DNA from: Chromera velia
Taxonomy: Eukaryota; Sar; Chromeraceae
Assembly (NCBI GenBank): GCA_018398765.1
Contig: JAHBMJ010000045.1
Coordinates: 1 to 32,500, forward strand
Direction of reading: 5' to 3'
DNA length: 32,500 nt
The notes below the pieces were generated by a model. That model saw only the letters and a program-made list of their open reading frames with translations, made no database searches and had not been told where the DNA came from. Positions 1 to 8,876 of the stretch are shown here, in pieces. Every line of letters begins with the position of its first letter. Position 1 is the first letter of the stretch. The translations under genes and the position numbers were made by a program.

Positions 1-8
1 CTAGCAGG

Positions 9-45
<37 letters not shown>

Positions 46-84
46 CGTGAGTGAGAGTGTGTGCTTGTGAGTGAGAGTGTGTGC

Positions 85-157
<73 letters not shown>

Positions 158-358
158 AGTGTGAGTGCGTGCGTTTGTGTCGACGGACAGGCAAATAGGC
201 CGACAGCCAGAGAGAGAAATACAGACACAGACGGACAGAGGGAGCAAGGGAGGGGGGCAGGGAGGGAAGAAGGGAAAGGAGGAGAATGCGGAGAGATTTC
301 AAAGGTTTAAGGAAAACATGGTCAACAATCAACCAAACTGAAAACTTGTCAGACGAAC
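1..358 (-). other. Kinesin intron 1 (left end not in window)
   Basis: This stretch follows the GTTCGT donor at 358 on the minus strand. No continuation of the kinesin motor (the segment that should follow LAGSEK) is readable in any minus frame, so the acceptor must lie beyond position 1. It is dominated by GA and TG microsatellites, followed by purine-rich low-complexity sequence. Confidence 0.7.
12..154. repeat. Compound (GA)n / (TG)n microsatellite
   Basis: A GA run at about 12-44 passes through an imperfect GAGTGTGTGCTTGT segment (two copies) into an uninterrupted TG run at about 89-148. It lies in the first intron of the kinesin gene. The apparent open frames across it (poly Val-Cys, poly Thr-His) are repeat artefacts. 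Confidence 0.95.
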
Positions 359-1090
359 CTTTTCGGACCCTGCAAGGTCGACGAGATAGAGTTTCCCTGT
401 CATGCTGGAGAGGTCGTGTGAGTTTTTCTGTTGAATGGTAATGATGAACAGCAGATGGCTTCTTGAGGAGTGGGCGTTCATGTTCGTTGCTGCAACTGAT
501 CTGTTTTTGTGTCCGACATTCAGAAGGTCAAACACGTCCTGCTCGCACGTCACGTACTCCTCGGTCACGTCACCAATGTAGATGCCTCTCGTTTTGTCTT
601 CGTGAATCTTCAAATTGTCTTTTGAAGAGTCAAGAAGGTCTCTCACTCTTTCCATGTAAATCTCCACAATGGAGCATTTGACTGTGAACTCCACTGCCTC
701 GTCTGCCCGGTCTATTGCCTCAAACATGGTGGCAACCATGCGGGGAATGATGCCCATCTTCTCGGGGTCAGTCGAAACGCCCTCCATCGTGAACGTTTTG
801 CCCGACCCCGTCTGACCATAAGCGAAGACAGTGCCGTTGTACCCCTTCAAAACTTCCTCAATGATGGGAAGTGCAGTGGCCTCGTACACCTCCTTGGAAG
901 AGGTCTCTGGAGGAAAGACCCGGTCCAAGTTGAACTTCCTGTCCCCACCCTCCGAGGGTGCACCCCCTGGCTGGGTGATGCGCACCTCATTGGGCCCCAG
1001 GAATTGGCAGTTGAGAGCACCGCCTGTTTCCTTCTGCTCTCGCTCGTTCAGAGGCCGAAATCGAGCGACAACCTTCACGTTTGATGAGGA

Positions 1091-1093
<3 letters not shown>
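359..1093 (-). CDS. Kinesin heavy chain, motor domain, first coding exon (partial gene)
   Basis: ATP-driven microtubule motor of the kinesin-1 type; the family carries vesicles and organelles along microtubules. The exon encodes 245 residues. It shows the N-terminal strand VKVVARFRPLNEREQ, the P-loop GQTGSGKT (residues 93-100), switch I NMNAHSSRSH (about 204-213) and switch II DLAGSE (239-244), in the right order and spacing. The ATG at 1093 is the first in-frame ATG; the frame stays open upstream but contains no other ATG. The exon stops after LAGSEK, where a GTTCGT donor begins at 358. The rest of the motor, the neck and the coiled-coil stalk lie beyond the left edge, so exact subfamily cannot be proved from this part alone. 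The leader just before the ATG is a pure GA repeat. Confidence 0.93.

Positions 1094-1121
<28 letters not shown>
1093..1121. repeat. (CT/GA)14 microsatellite touching the kinesin start codon
   Basis: On the minus strand a GA run of about 14 units ends directly at the ATG at 1093, with no spacer. It would form the last part of the 5' leader if the transcript starts upstream without an intervening intron. Confidence 0.85.
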
Positions 1122-1125
<4 letters not shown>

Positions 1126-2235
1126 CTCGATTGCTTCCACCCCTCTGTTCCTCTCCAGTCTCTGTGTCCCCCTCCTCCCACCCGGCTGCAACTCTTACCG
1201 AAAGCTTAGCGACAAAAACGGGGAAGAAGGTCGGAAAGAATGTATCGGTCCGGGAAACCAAGTGCCAGCTCGCTCCGCATAGACGCCTGACACACGAGAG
1301 GCCAGCGAACTTGACGCAGGTATGTTGGCGGTTTTGCGGAAAGGTGTTGCTGCATACAGTAGGTGCTAAAATATGATGTTTGGTCGAATCTAGACCGATG
1401 CGAAAAGCCCATGACACGTACGTACGTAACAGTATATACGTACGTGTCCACCTATATAGATATATCGATACATGCAGATTCGATTTAAATCAAGGTAAGT
1501 CGACTACACAGAGCCGGTTGGGGACACAAAATCGGATCCTTCGCGCGACTGCATGCCGCATGCATGCGTACTGGGCCCCGGCATGCCCCAGGAGCGTAGC
1601 AGAGGGGGCATCGTGCATCGCCTCGGGGGGCAGCTCCTGCAGCTCTGCTGAGATCAGCCGAGAGGCCCTGCATGAGATATCGCGCGCACTCGCATAACGC
1701 ATTTTTGATGATCGAAGGTTTTGTTATGCATGCCGCGTCCCCACATATTAGAGGCGCATTTTTCATTTTTTGGGAGGGTATTCTGACCTACTCCTAGTTC
1801 GTTTAACCAGGAAGAAAGGCAGATAAACGTATATGTATAAATGTATATATATTTGGGTTTACGAGCTGTCTAACTTAAAGGTGCTGAAAACAGAACAAAG
1901 ACTGGGAACAAAGAGGGAGTAGGGAATATAGAAATGTATAGTAGAGAAATAATAAAGAAGAAATGATACTCATCAGGTAGCGCAGTAAGGCGTTATGCAT
2001 GGGGCTCATAAAAAGTAAGTTCTGTCATGCAAGGTTCGTACTTCTCTCCTAGATAATGCTTTGTTGCCTCTAGACTGTCTGACCTACATGGTGCATACAA
2101 TGACTAATAGACAAACAGATACATGAACTGATGTATGCTGTGCATGCATACATCATGTCAGATACACTGCATTGCATATTGTCACTCAAACCTTCATAAT
2201 ATAACGATACTTAGCCTTGGGTCTTTATTAGACCA
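1122..2235. other. Upstream region of the kinesin gene; no gene seen
   Basis: About 1.1 kb without a supportable gene. The first 300 bases keep a minus frame open into the kinesin exon but lack an ATG. A perfect 11-base inverted repeat ACACGTACGTA / TACGTACGTGT with a 12-base spacer lies at 1414-1447. A GC-richer patch with several GCATGC palindromes lies at 1550-1680. No core promoter motif could be assigned. Confidence 0.5.
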
Positions 2236-2319
2236 TAGCAGATCTTGTTGGTCTCGATGTTTGGACAGGGCTTCACTATAGCAGCCCTTGTTGGTCTCGA
2301 TATTTGAACAGGGCTTCGC
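2236..2319. repeat. Two-copy 43-bp tandem repeat
   Basis: Copies begin at 2236 and 2279. Both read TAGCAG...CTTGTTGGTCTCGAT.TTTG.ACAGGGCTTC with only a few substitutions. It lies next to another short tandem pair at 2391 and may belong to the same composite repeat element. Confidence 0.7.
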
Positions 2320-2390
2320 CAGGTCCCTAGCCCCTCTGGTGGCCCTCAGATCCCTTGAAGTGGAAAGTATATGCCGAGGAAGACCTTGTC

Positions 2391-2450
2391 GCTCAAAGTA
2401 TACCGCCTGGAAGGTTTTGTACTCAAAGTATGCCGCCTGGAAGGTTTTGC
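2391..2450. repeat. Two-copy 30-bp tandem repeat
   Basis: Copies at 2391-2420 and 2421-2450 share CTCAAAGTATRCCGCCTGGA followed by AGGTTTTG. A dispersed repeat (2474-2541) that recurs at 7288-7355 begins 24 bases downstream. Confidence 0.75.
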
Positions 2451-2473
2451 ACTTTTAGGATAAAACAAATCAA

Positions 2474-2541
2474 CAAACTAGATTAGATATACCTCTCATA
2501 TATAAGAACGCGACATACATGATAAAACCCTCAATCAAATT
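2474..2541. repeat. Dispersed repeat, copy 1 (partner at 7288)
   Basis: A stretch of about 68 bases starting CAAACTAGATTAGATATACC aligns with 7288-7355 (CAAACTAGGTTAGATCCGCC...). Both continue through CTCATATAT and end near CTCAATCA, with roughly three quarters of bases matching by eye and little or no gapping. Both copies sit immediately 3' of a different short tandem array. Confidence 0.65.
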
Positions 2542-3210
2542 TGCACTCTAGGAAGGTGTTTCTGATCTAGGTTTCTGATGGAATATTCAGCTTAAAGCTC
2601 TCTAGGAGTATTTATAGACGCTACACGACGTAACTATATTAGCAGATGGGAGAAAGAACTGTCAAAGCTAGTGTTAAAGTCTCCTTTTTGGTATGTTTTC
2701 ACCTGATATATACACAAAAAGATATTCCAAGTAGAATACTTTAGGGTATAGGATGTTCTTTTGAAGGTTGCTTAGAAGATTTATGAAAGAAGATTTTAGA
2801 ATTCTGATTGGTTGGTTGTAACTTTTTGGTCTGTTGCATGCTGTTTAAAGTGGGCCCCAGACGGCTCCCTAGGCAGCTCCAAAAGTTTAAGATCTAAATA
2901 GGGCCGGAGGGGGGCCTAGCTAGGGGATATCACTCCCTCATAGCTATGCGGGAACTGTAGATTTCTAGTAACCAGGACTTGATACAGAATTACCGTACGT
3001 ACAAACAAAATTGATATACAATAATATTCTAAAAATAAAAAACACGAAGACAGCAAAATCAACTACGTAGATTACGGATATAAAAGTTAGGACGAAGCCG
3101 TAGCTTATTCGTCTAGTTGTTCATAGCAGTAGGATGAAGCTAGACTTGGCTGCTAGAGGTAGCTAGAGGATAAAGCAGGTAAAATAAAAGCACACCGTGC
3201 ATATCTTTTT

Positions 3211-3213
<3 letters not shown>
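2542..3213. other. AT-rich intergenic stretch; no gene seen
   Basis: No supportable reading frame. A small GC-rich patch with CTAGGGGATATCACT near 2920-2935 recurs in reverse orientation near 6928-6945 (AGTGATATCCCCTAG), suggesting a shared repeat end. Confidence 0.4.
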
Positions 3214-3256
<43 letters not shown>

Positions 3257-3290
3257 TCTCTCCCTCTCTCTCTCTCACTTAAAGAGTCTC
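3214..3290. repeat. (TC)n microsatellite
   Basis: An almost pure CT run from 3214 degenerates after about 3250 into CTTT and CCCT variants. Open frames across it encode only Ser-Leu or Arg-Glu repeats. Confidence 0.9.
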
Positions 3291-3344
3291 TTTCTCTACT
3301 TTCTCTTCCTCTTTCTATGATATATTCACCTAGGAGAGGACACG

Positions 3345-3484
3345 GATGGAAGCAAACAGATGGAAGGAGACGGATGGAAGCAGACAGATAGGAGGAGATG
3401 GATAGAGGCAAACAGATGCAAAGAGACGAATAGAGGCAAACAGATGGAAGCAAACAGATAGTCTACAGGAAGGAGACAGATGGA
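3345..3484. repeat. 14-bp minisatellite with 28-bp higher order
   Basis: Units of 14 bases start at 3345, 3359, 3373, 3387, 3401, 3415, 3429 and 3443. They alternate between a GATGGAAGCAAACA type and a GATGGAAGGAGACG type, giving a 28-base higher-order period. The pattern decays after 3457. Confidence 0.8.
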
Positions 3485-4044
3485 GCCTCAGGCAAATAAC
3501 CCACTCACTCACAACCTGTACTAACACAGAGAAAAAGAATAATCCATTTTGCGTTTCAACTTTACACTCTTTCTCTGGACTTTTTCTTCTCTTCTATAAT
3601 GGAGATTCTAAGAAATTAAAAGTCTCTTCTAACAGCTGAGATCTTATGTTGTCTGTGCACAAATGTGTTAGTAGGAGCACACGGTCAATCTATCATAATC
3701 CAATACAATCTAACAGGCTGCTATCTGATTCAATTGGAATTTATCGAATACATGCTAATTAAACGACATACAAAAAATGCATGCATGCAAAAAAACTGGA
3801 GACTGAAGCTTCGCATACATGCCGAGCTAAACATTAATAGCTCGAAATCAGTATACCAATTAATTGCAGTATTATGTCGATCCTTGCAAGCTGATGGATA
3901 GACTGTAGGCATGATTAGAGAACACACGTAGTGTCCCGCGCGCGACGCCCCTCCGTATCCATACCGCTGTCTTTTGTCTATCGCTGATGGTTCTCAGGTG
4001 CACTTGCAGAAGCAAACGACAACAAAAGGCCATAACATTAAAAA
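3485..4044. other. Intergenic stretch; no gene seen
   Basis: AT-rich, with short palindromes such as ATGCATGCATGCAA near 3778. The open frames here are short and lack recognisable motifs. Confidence 0.4.
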
Positions 4045-4852
4045 TCAGTCATATGTAGATTTTTTTAGAATAAAACAAAGAAAAGACAAACGCGCCTTCC
4101 AAAGAGAACGAAGACCATCATCACCAGTCCGACGGACTGCAGACATGAACAAATCAAGCAAAAACAAAACAGGCCATCTCAAAATATACAACTCCAAAAA
4201 CAGAAAAGTAAGTTCATCAACCAGGACAACTGCAGATGCATTATAAGAAAGAAGTGTCCGGATAAGATGAGAAGATATTAGGCCCTTCTTGGCCGAAACA
4301 GAAAGAATATAGGAGAAAGCATGCATCAAACGCACTCTACAAAGTGAAGGTAGGTTAGGAAAAGACGACCATCCTCCAGAAATAGGCAACAGAGAAAAAG
4401 CAACCAAATTACAAAAAAAATTAAGAAGAACATCACGATTAGGAGTAACAGCAGCAAAAAGCAAAATTGAAAGAGATTCTAGTAGAGAAAAAAGACGCAG
4501 ACCAAGCACTATAGATCCCTTCTGACGCTCTAAAACGCACGCAGGACTGTCGAAGTCTTCCTCAAGTAACTTTTCTATCATGGGGTCATCCGGCACGTTA
4601 CTCATACCACAGTCAGACCTAAAAACAATCGTTCTATCGTCCATGTATCTCCCTGCCATCCATTTCTCCCCCCCTCCATGAAGGTTTCGATCTCATCAAT
4701 GTAATAGAGTACTCTTTCTACGCGGCAAAAAATCGGGCCCCACCAGGAGAGCAAGGACTCCCTTGAGGAAAACCTTCATGCTGTCTGACCATCTTCCCTC
4801 GAACATGCGTTCCCTGAAAGTACACGTAGACCCAGCGTTTGATCTTGTCAAA
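4045..4852 (-). pseudogene. Decayed reverse transcriptase fragment of a retroelement
   Basis: Read from 4852 on the minus strand, one frame gives FDKIKRWVYVYFQG and then GFPQGSPCSP, which matches the conserved RT block 'PQGSP.SP'. It ends at a stop at 4718-4720. A second frame then gives YYIDEIETFMEGG, and after a shift in a run of seven Gs (4669-4675) a third frame gives GRYMDDRTIVF, with the catalytic Y-x-D-D box. That frame stays open for 204 residues to 4045. Order and spacing (QGSP, about 30 residues, YMDD) fit the palm domain. At least two frameshifts and one stop make it inactive. The clade (non-LTR, Penelope-like or other) cannot be settled here; no endonuclease, RNase H or LTR was recognised nearby. 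Confidence 0.68.
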
Positions 4853-4875
4853 CCCTGGGTTTCAAAAAAAAACAT

Positions 4876-4972
4876 CCTGGGTAATCCAGCATGTGACGTC
4901 TATTTGTCATATGCTGGGTAACCCAACATGTGATGCTGGGTTACCCAGGATGTGACATCAACCAACCCAGCA
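4876..4972. repeat. Cluster of CTGGGTAACCCAG palindromic repeats
   Basis: The near-palindromic core CTGGGTWAYCCAG recurs at 4876, 4913 and 4935, with a half copy at 4965. Each full copy is followed by ATGTGA. The outer copies can pair with each other as an imperfect hairpin centred near 4905. It lies directly beside the RT fragment and could be part of the same retroelement's untranslated end. Confidence 0.6.
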
Positions 4973-5671
4973 TATCGATTTCGATCGAACCCAGTATTCG
5001 CACTCAGATCGCTTCATAAATCGAAATTTCAAATCAGACACATGAAAGGAAACAACACAAACCGACTGACCAGCAAAAGAGGATGGTCTTTCCACAAACA
5101 GAACAAGGCCACAAACAGCAGGAAGCGTGACACTGCTAGTGACACTGTTGGAGTCGATGTCGCTGAAGCCGGTTTCCGAATCACGATTTCGATCTCAAGG
5201 TCGAAATCTCATTTTGATCGGCGAGCGCCCTCCAGATTGCTCTCGCAGCATTCTTGGCTCTATCAAAGCCTTTCCTCACTGGAAAGGACTCCCAACCAAA
5301 GCAGGAAAGCTTTTCAAAGCAGCTAAGGTCGCTGCGGGAGAGCAGACGGATGGTAGACGGACATTCCGATCTGTTTGTGATCAGATTTTTGAAGACCGCG
5401 ATCGCAGATCGATTTGGCTGTGCACGATTCGAAATTGGAAGACGTAGAAAGCCATTTCCACCCTTTGCAACACAAAGACCAGCTTATAAGAAGGTCTTTG
5501 AAAGGTTGGATGGCTTTCCGTTTCGACTGGCTCGCAATCTGCTTCCAGATTGAAGCCCGCTCATGCACTTCGGACAAAATTAAGCTGCAAAGTCAGCTAC
5601 ACAGACTAACAATTTGATTGCATGGATGCATCGCAAATATTCGTGCTGTGCAACGTGCATGCAACATGCAT
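4973..5671. other. Stretch with short open frames; nothing identified
   Basis: Several overlapping frames of 60-120 codons are open on both strands (plus 4952-5326, 5127-5447, 5254-5553; minus 5323-5577). None shows a motif I recognise. Cytosine-guanine content is higher than in the flanks, and CGATTTCGATC-like words recur. It may be retroelement remnant, but no function is claimed. Confidence 0.3.
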
Positions 5672-5962
5672 GTAAGGAGTTAGAAGGTGAAACTTTGTGT
5701 AAGAAGACATTGTAATGATAGAAAAAGAACTATAGAGCAGATTTTTTATATCATTTCTAGAAACATAGGCTGTCATACAATTTTTTTGATTTTTATGCCA
5801 TTTTTTAACGGTTCCTAATAGTAAGAAAAACGGTATGAAACTTAGTACAAAATTTATATAGTAACCTATGTTTCTAGAAATGATATAAAAAATCTGTTCC
5901 ATAGTTCTTTTTCTATCATTATAACGTCTTTTTACACAAAGTTTCAGCTTCTAACTCTTTAC
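5672..5962. mobile_element. Foldback/MITE-like element, 291 bp
   Basis: Inverted arms at 5672-5769 and 5865-5962 (about 98 bases each) match over almost their whole length. Both contain AACTTTGTGTAA, AATGATAGAAAAAGAACTAT and TATCATTTCTAGAAACATAG in mirrored order. The loop is about 95 bases. No coding capacity is present. A clear target duplication was not found, so the exact ends may lie a few bases away. Confidence 0.85.
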
Positions 5963-7020
5963 TACTTATGAGAATGAGTTTTTTGGGAAAAAACGCTGGT
6001 CTATGCCGGTCTCCTATGCAGAAAGGGGGGGCAAAAAGCACTCCACTTACCCCCGGCATGCGAAAACCCCCCTAAAACCACGTTAAAACCCCCTTTAAAA
6101 ACCAAAACATTCACTTTTCAAAGAGGCTCTACCAAAAATTCAGGAGTATGTGCAGCGCGATTTAAATGTTTTTTATATATCATATTAGTAATGTACTAGG
6201 GTTTTATTGATATTAATGAACCTATAAGATTCAGGCTACGCAGTTTCCATAGTTGGAGAAGTGCTGCCGATTTAGCTGTTGGGGGCCCTTTTTAGGATTG
6301 GACTCCCTGAGGTTCTCTTCCTTCTTCCTTCTTTGGAATTATTTCTTCTTTATTTCTTGACTTTCTTCTTTTTCTCACCTCTGCTCTTTCTTTCTTCCAA
6401 ATGCATTCCTATTTACCTTCTTTCTCTTCGCCTCTCTAATATTTTCTTGATGACAACTGCAAATAAATACTTACCGTAGAGAACTTTTTTCTTTCTTCGC
6501 AAATCTTGGCCTGTTCGATCGCTCACGCAATTAAGCTAACAGTGATAGACAAATGACAGTGGCAGACCGACGGGGTGTGGATAGGTAGGCTAGAACAAAG
6601 GCTGTTTAGTGTTTCAGGCAGTGTTAGAGTATATAATGCGATCGATACATCCTTGCACACGTGCGTACATCATATATCTACGTGTGCTGATCTCTGTATG
6701 CACACATGCATGCATTTAATTATTCGTTTGTATGCATGCAGTTGTATTTATATGTATCTTTACCGATCGATCGCTGTATACATTGCTCGTATGTCTTACG
6801 ACAGCCTTGTAAGCCTCCGTTTCGCGTGCCGGAAACTAACAATACGTGTTGGTGTGGTCAAGATTCCTCGGCTGTCTGAAAAGGATTAAGAGATTCTAGC
6901 TACTAGACTTAATAGTAACTACATAACAGTGATATCCCCTAGGGGGCTTAGGCTTTACTTATGCCCCCCCTGGCTCAAAGACTCTGTTGATTCTTGTTAA
7001 AACTTCTTGTGATCATGAAG
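5963..7020. other. Intergenic stretch; no gene seen
   Basis: Contains a C-run-rich patch at 6025-6110 and pyrimidine-rich sequence at 6300-6420 (a TTCTT-rich open frame, judged low complexity). A patch at 6620-6790 is dense in 6-8 base palindromes (ATGCAT, CGATCG, CGTACG types). No supportable gene. Confidence 0.4.
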
Positions 7021-7097
7021 GTATTCTGCATGACAAGTCTTTCAGAAAGTCTTTCACGTAGTGATACAGGCCATCATAAGGTTTTTTGCGTAGATGG

Positions 7098-7288
7098 AAG
7101 TCTTTCATTACGAAGTCTTTCATAAGAGGAAGTCTTTCATTACGAAGTTTTTCACAAGAGGAAGTCTTTCATCACGAAGTCTTTCATGAGAGGAAGTCTT
7201 TCATTACGAAGTCTTTCATAAGAGGTAGTCTTTCATCACAAAGTCTTTCACAAGAGCAAGTCTTTCGTCATGAAGTCTTTTATGAGGC
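7098..7288. repeat. 32-bp tandem array, six copies
   Basis: Copies start at 7098, 7130, 7162, 7194, 7226 and 7258. Each contains AAGTCTTTCATTACG followed by AAGTCTTTCATAAGAGG, so the unit is itself two related halves of 15 and 17 bases. Degenerate half-copies continue upstream to about 7020. The period is not a multiple of three, so the frame crossing it is not evidence of coding. Confidence 0.93.
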
Positions 7289-7355
7289 AAACTAGGTTAG
7301 ATCCGCCTCTCATATATGGGGATGCGGCATGCATAAAAAAACTCTCAATCAGTTT
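7288..7355. repeat. Dispersed repeat, copy 2 (partner at 2474)
   Basis: Matches 2474-2541 in the same orientation, as described there. It directly abuts the 3' end of the 32-bp array. Confidence 0.65.
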
Positions 7356-7496
7356 TATGAGGCACTTCGCTCACTGCTTATGTAGGCCGGTTTTCGTAGG
7401 TTTTGGGATCAATTAAAATTATAAGAACTTGCCAGATTTATAGCCAAATCGAACATATCAATCCAGGGCTCACACAGACCTGTTAAAGAGGCTTTT

Positions 7497-7541
7497 GGGC
7501 AGGTACGGCTGCGCCGGGTCGGGCCAAAGCCGTACCTGCCC
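7497..7541. repeat. GC-rich perfect hairpin
   Basis: GGGCAGGTACGGCT (7497-7510) is perfectly complementary to AGCCGTACCTGCCC (7528-7541), with a 17-base loop containing GCGCCGGGTCGGGCC. It lies in a GC-rich island (about 7490-7640) that contrasts with AT-rich surroundings. Confidence 0.85.
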
Positions 7542-7780
7542 TGGCCGGCAGGCCCGGCGGGAACGCTGCCCCGGCGCTTCAATTATAATTAAGCGCGCGG
7601 GAACAGAGGGCCACACGTGCGCGCGGCGCCACGGTTTCCGCGCGCGCATGCATGGCCAAACGTTCAGAGGTTGCATGGATTGCACTAACTTATCCGGTGG
7701 CATGCTGTCCAGGGGATCATCTCCTTCGCTCATCTCGTCCTACTTCCTTTGCCCTACACAAGTGTTTGACAGTGTCAGTG

Positions 7781-8405
7781 TCTTTCCACAGTGAAGGCTC
7801 TTCGGCTCCATGGGACGCGGAACTTTGGAAACGACTGGGTTGACCAGGATGGACACGTCGCAAGGATTGTGGACATCGCAAGGTCAGTCAATACTGAATC
7901 AAAGGTCGTCCACTAGCTGGCCCCTCTGCTCAGTAGATGCAGCCGCCCAGTCCATCACTCACTTTTGCATAATGCACACGTTACTTGTACGCATTTCTAT
8001 CGCAGAACCTTGCAGCAGCGTTGCTTGCTTTTCACTTGCGTGAGTCAAGCTTGTTCGAGGTTCAAGCAACAGTTCCGTCTCCACCTCTTTCCACTTCAAG
8101 ACTCACACCATGGCGGTCTATCTGCTTCTGCTTTGCAAGCCAAACATACCAACGTGCTTATTGTTATCTTATCTCTTCATTCATGTCTACAGGAGCGACC
8201 ATGAGCACCACAAGTGGCGTCGTTTGATTTTTCACCGATTTCCCATTACTGGAAGAACCAGTCAGTTGTGTGCGTGCATCCCCCTTTGTGTTTGAGAAGG
8301 GACTTCTTGAAAGTCCAGAAAGCAAAGGAACCTCTTTCCATGAATGCATTGAAGCATTTTATTGCAACTCTGAACAAGAAGGTCGCCGTCTTGCGGATGG
8401 GTTGA
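7781..8405 (+). pseudogene. Unidentified intron-bearing gene fragment, copy A
   Basis: Diverged homologue of 18404-19050. Shared landmarks in the same order and nearly the same spacing are: acceptor-like TCTTTCCACAG (7781-7791), GACCAGGATG (7842), donor-like AAGGTCAGTCA (7880), a GTCTATCT block (8116), and a C-terminal coding end. The last 66 bases from ATG 8340 to the stop at 8403-8405 encode MNALKHFIATLNKKVAVLRMG; copy B has the same length with 7 of 21 residues identical and several conservative changes. The preceding 12 codons (FLKVQKAKEPLS) also align. An exon near 7792-7881 would read ...DQDGHVARIVDIAR. Family and function are unknown. Whether copy A is still expressed cannot be told. 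Confidence 0.5.
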
Positions 8406-8425
8406 ATTTCATGAATCTGCCCGCG

Positions 8426-8438
8426 CATATATATACTA

Positions 8439-8474
<36 letters not shown>
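8426..8474. repeat. (AT)n microsatellite
   Basis: Near-perfect AT alternation, interrupted once by ACTAGT. It begins about 20 bases after the stop codon of fragment A. Confidence 0.9.
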
Positions 8475-8475
<1 letters not shown>

Positions 8476-8876
8476 AACAGCTCTCACATCTCCACTGTTT
8501 CTCTTCGATCACTTCGATCACCTTCTCACGAATGATTCCCGCGTTTTTATACAACCGGTTATCGCGTTCCTTTCGTGTCTTTTTGCATGCGCTCCTACCG
8601 ACCACCAGTACGACATACTAGAACACACATGAACACACCAATCTATAGACACCAATACACACACCAATGCACATCCACACTCATCTCCCTCCACTCAGAG
8701 TCTCTCGTTCCACCTCTTCACTTTTCCAGAGAGTATTCAACTGATTCAAGCTGTCGGATGATCTCATTTTCTTCATCACGCATGATGGACTTGGATGGAT
8801 GATCAGTTCATGCAACTTTTTGGAGCCGGCCCGGGGTCTGCCTCTTTGTATCTCTTTGTCCCCTAACGTCCTAGGT
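8475..8876. other. Intergenic stretch; no gene seen
   Basis: Contains an imperfect ACACCAAT(C)-type repeat at 8625-8675. The open frames here are short and without motifs. Confidence 0.35.

Noticed and set aside
1-310. Open frames over the left-edge microsatellites
   Set aside because: Poly Val-Cys and Thr-His translations of GT and GA repeats; the kinesin intron explains the region.
831-1376. 181-codon plus-strand frame opposite the kinesin exon
   Set aside because: Antisense shadow of the conserved kinesin coding sequence; no motif of its own.
7098-7288. CRISPR-like regular array
   Set aside because: The 32-base units abut directly with no unique spacers, so this is an ordinary tandem repeat.
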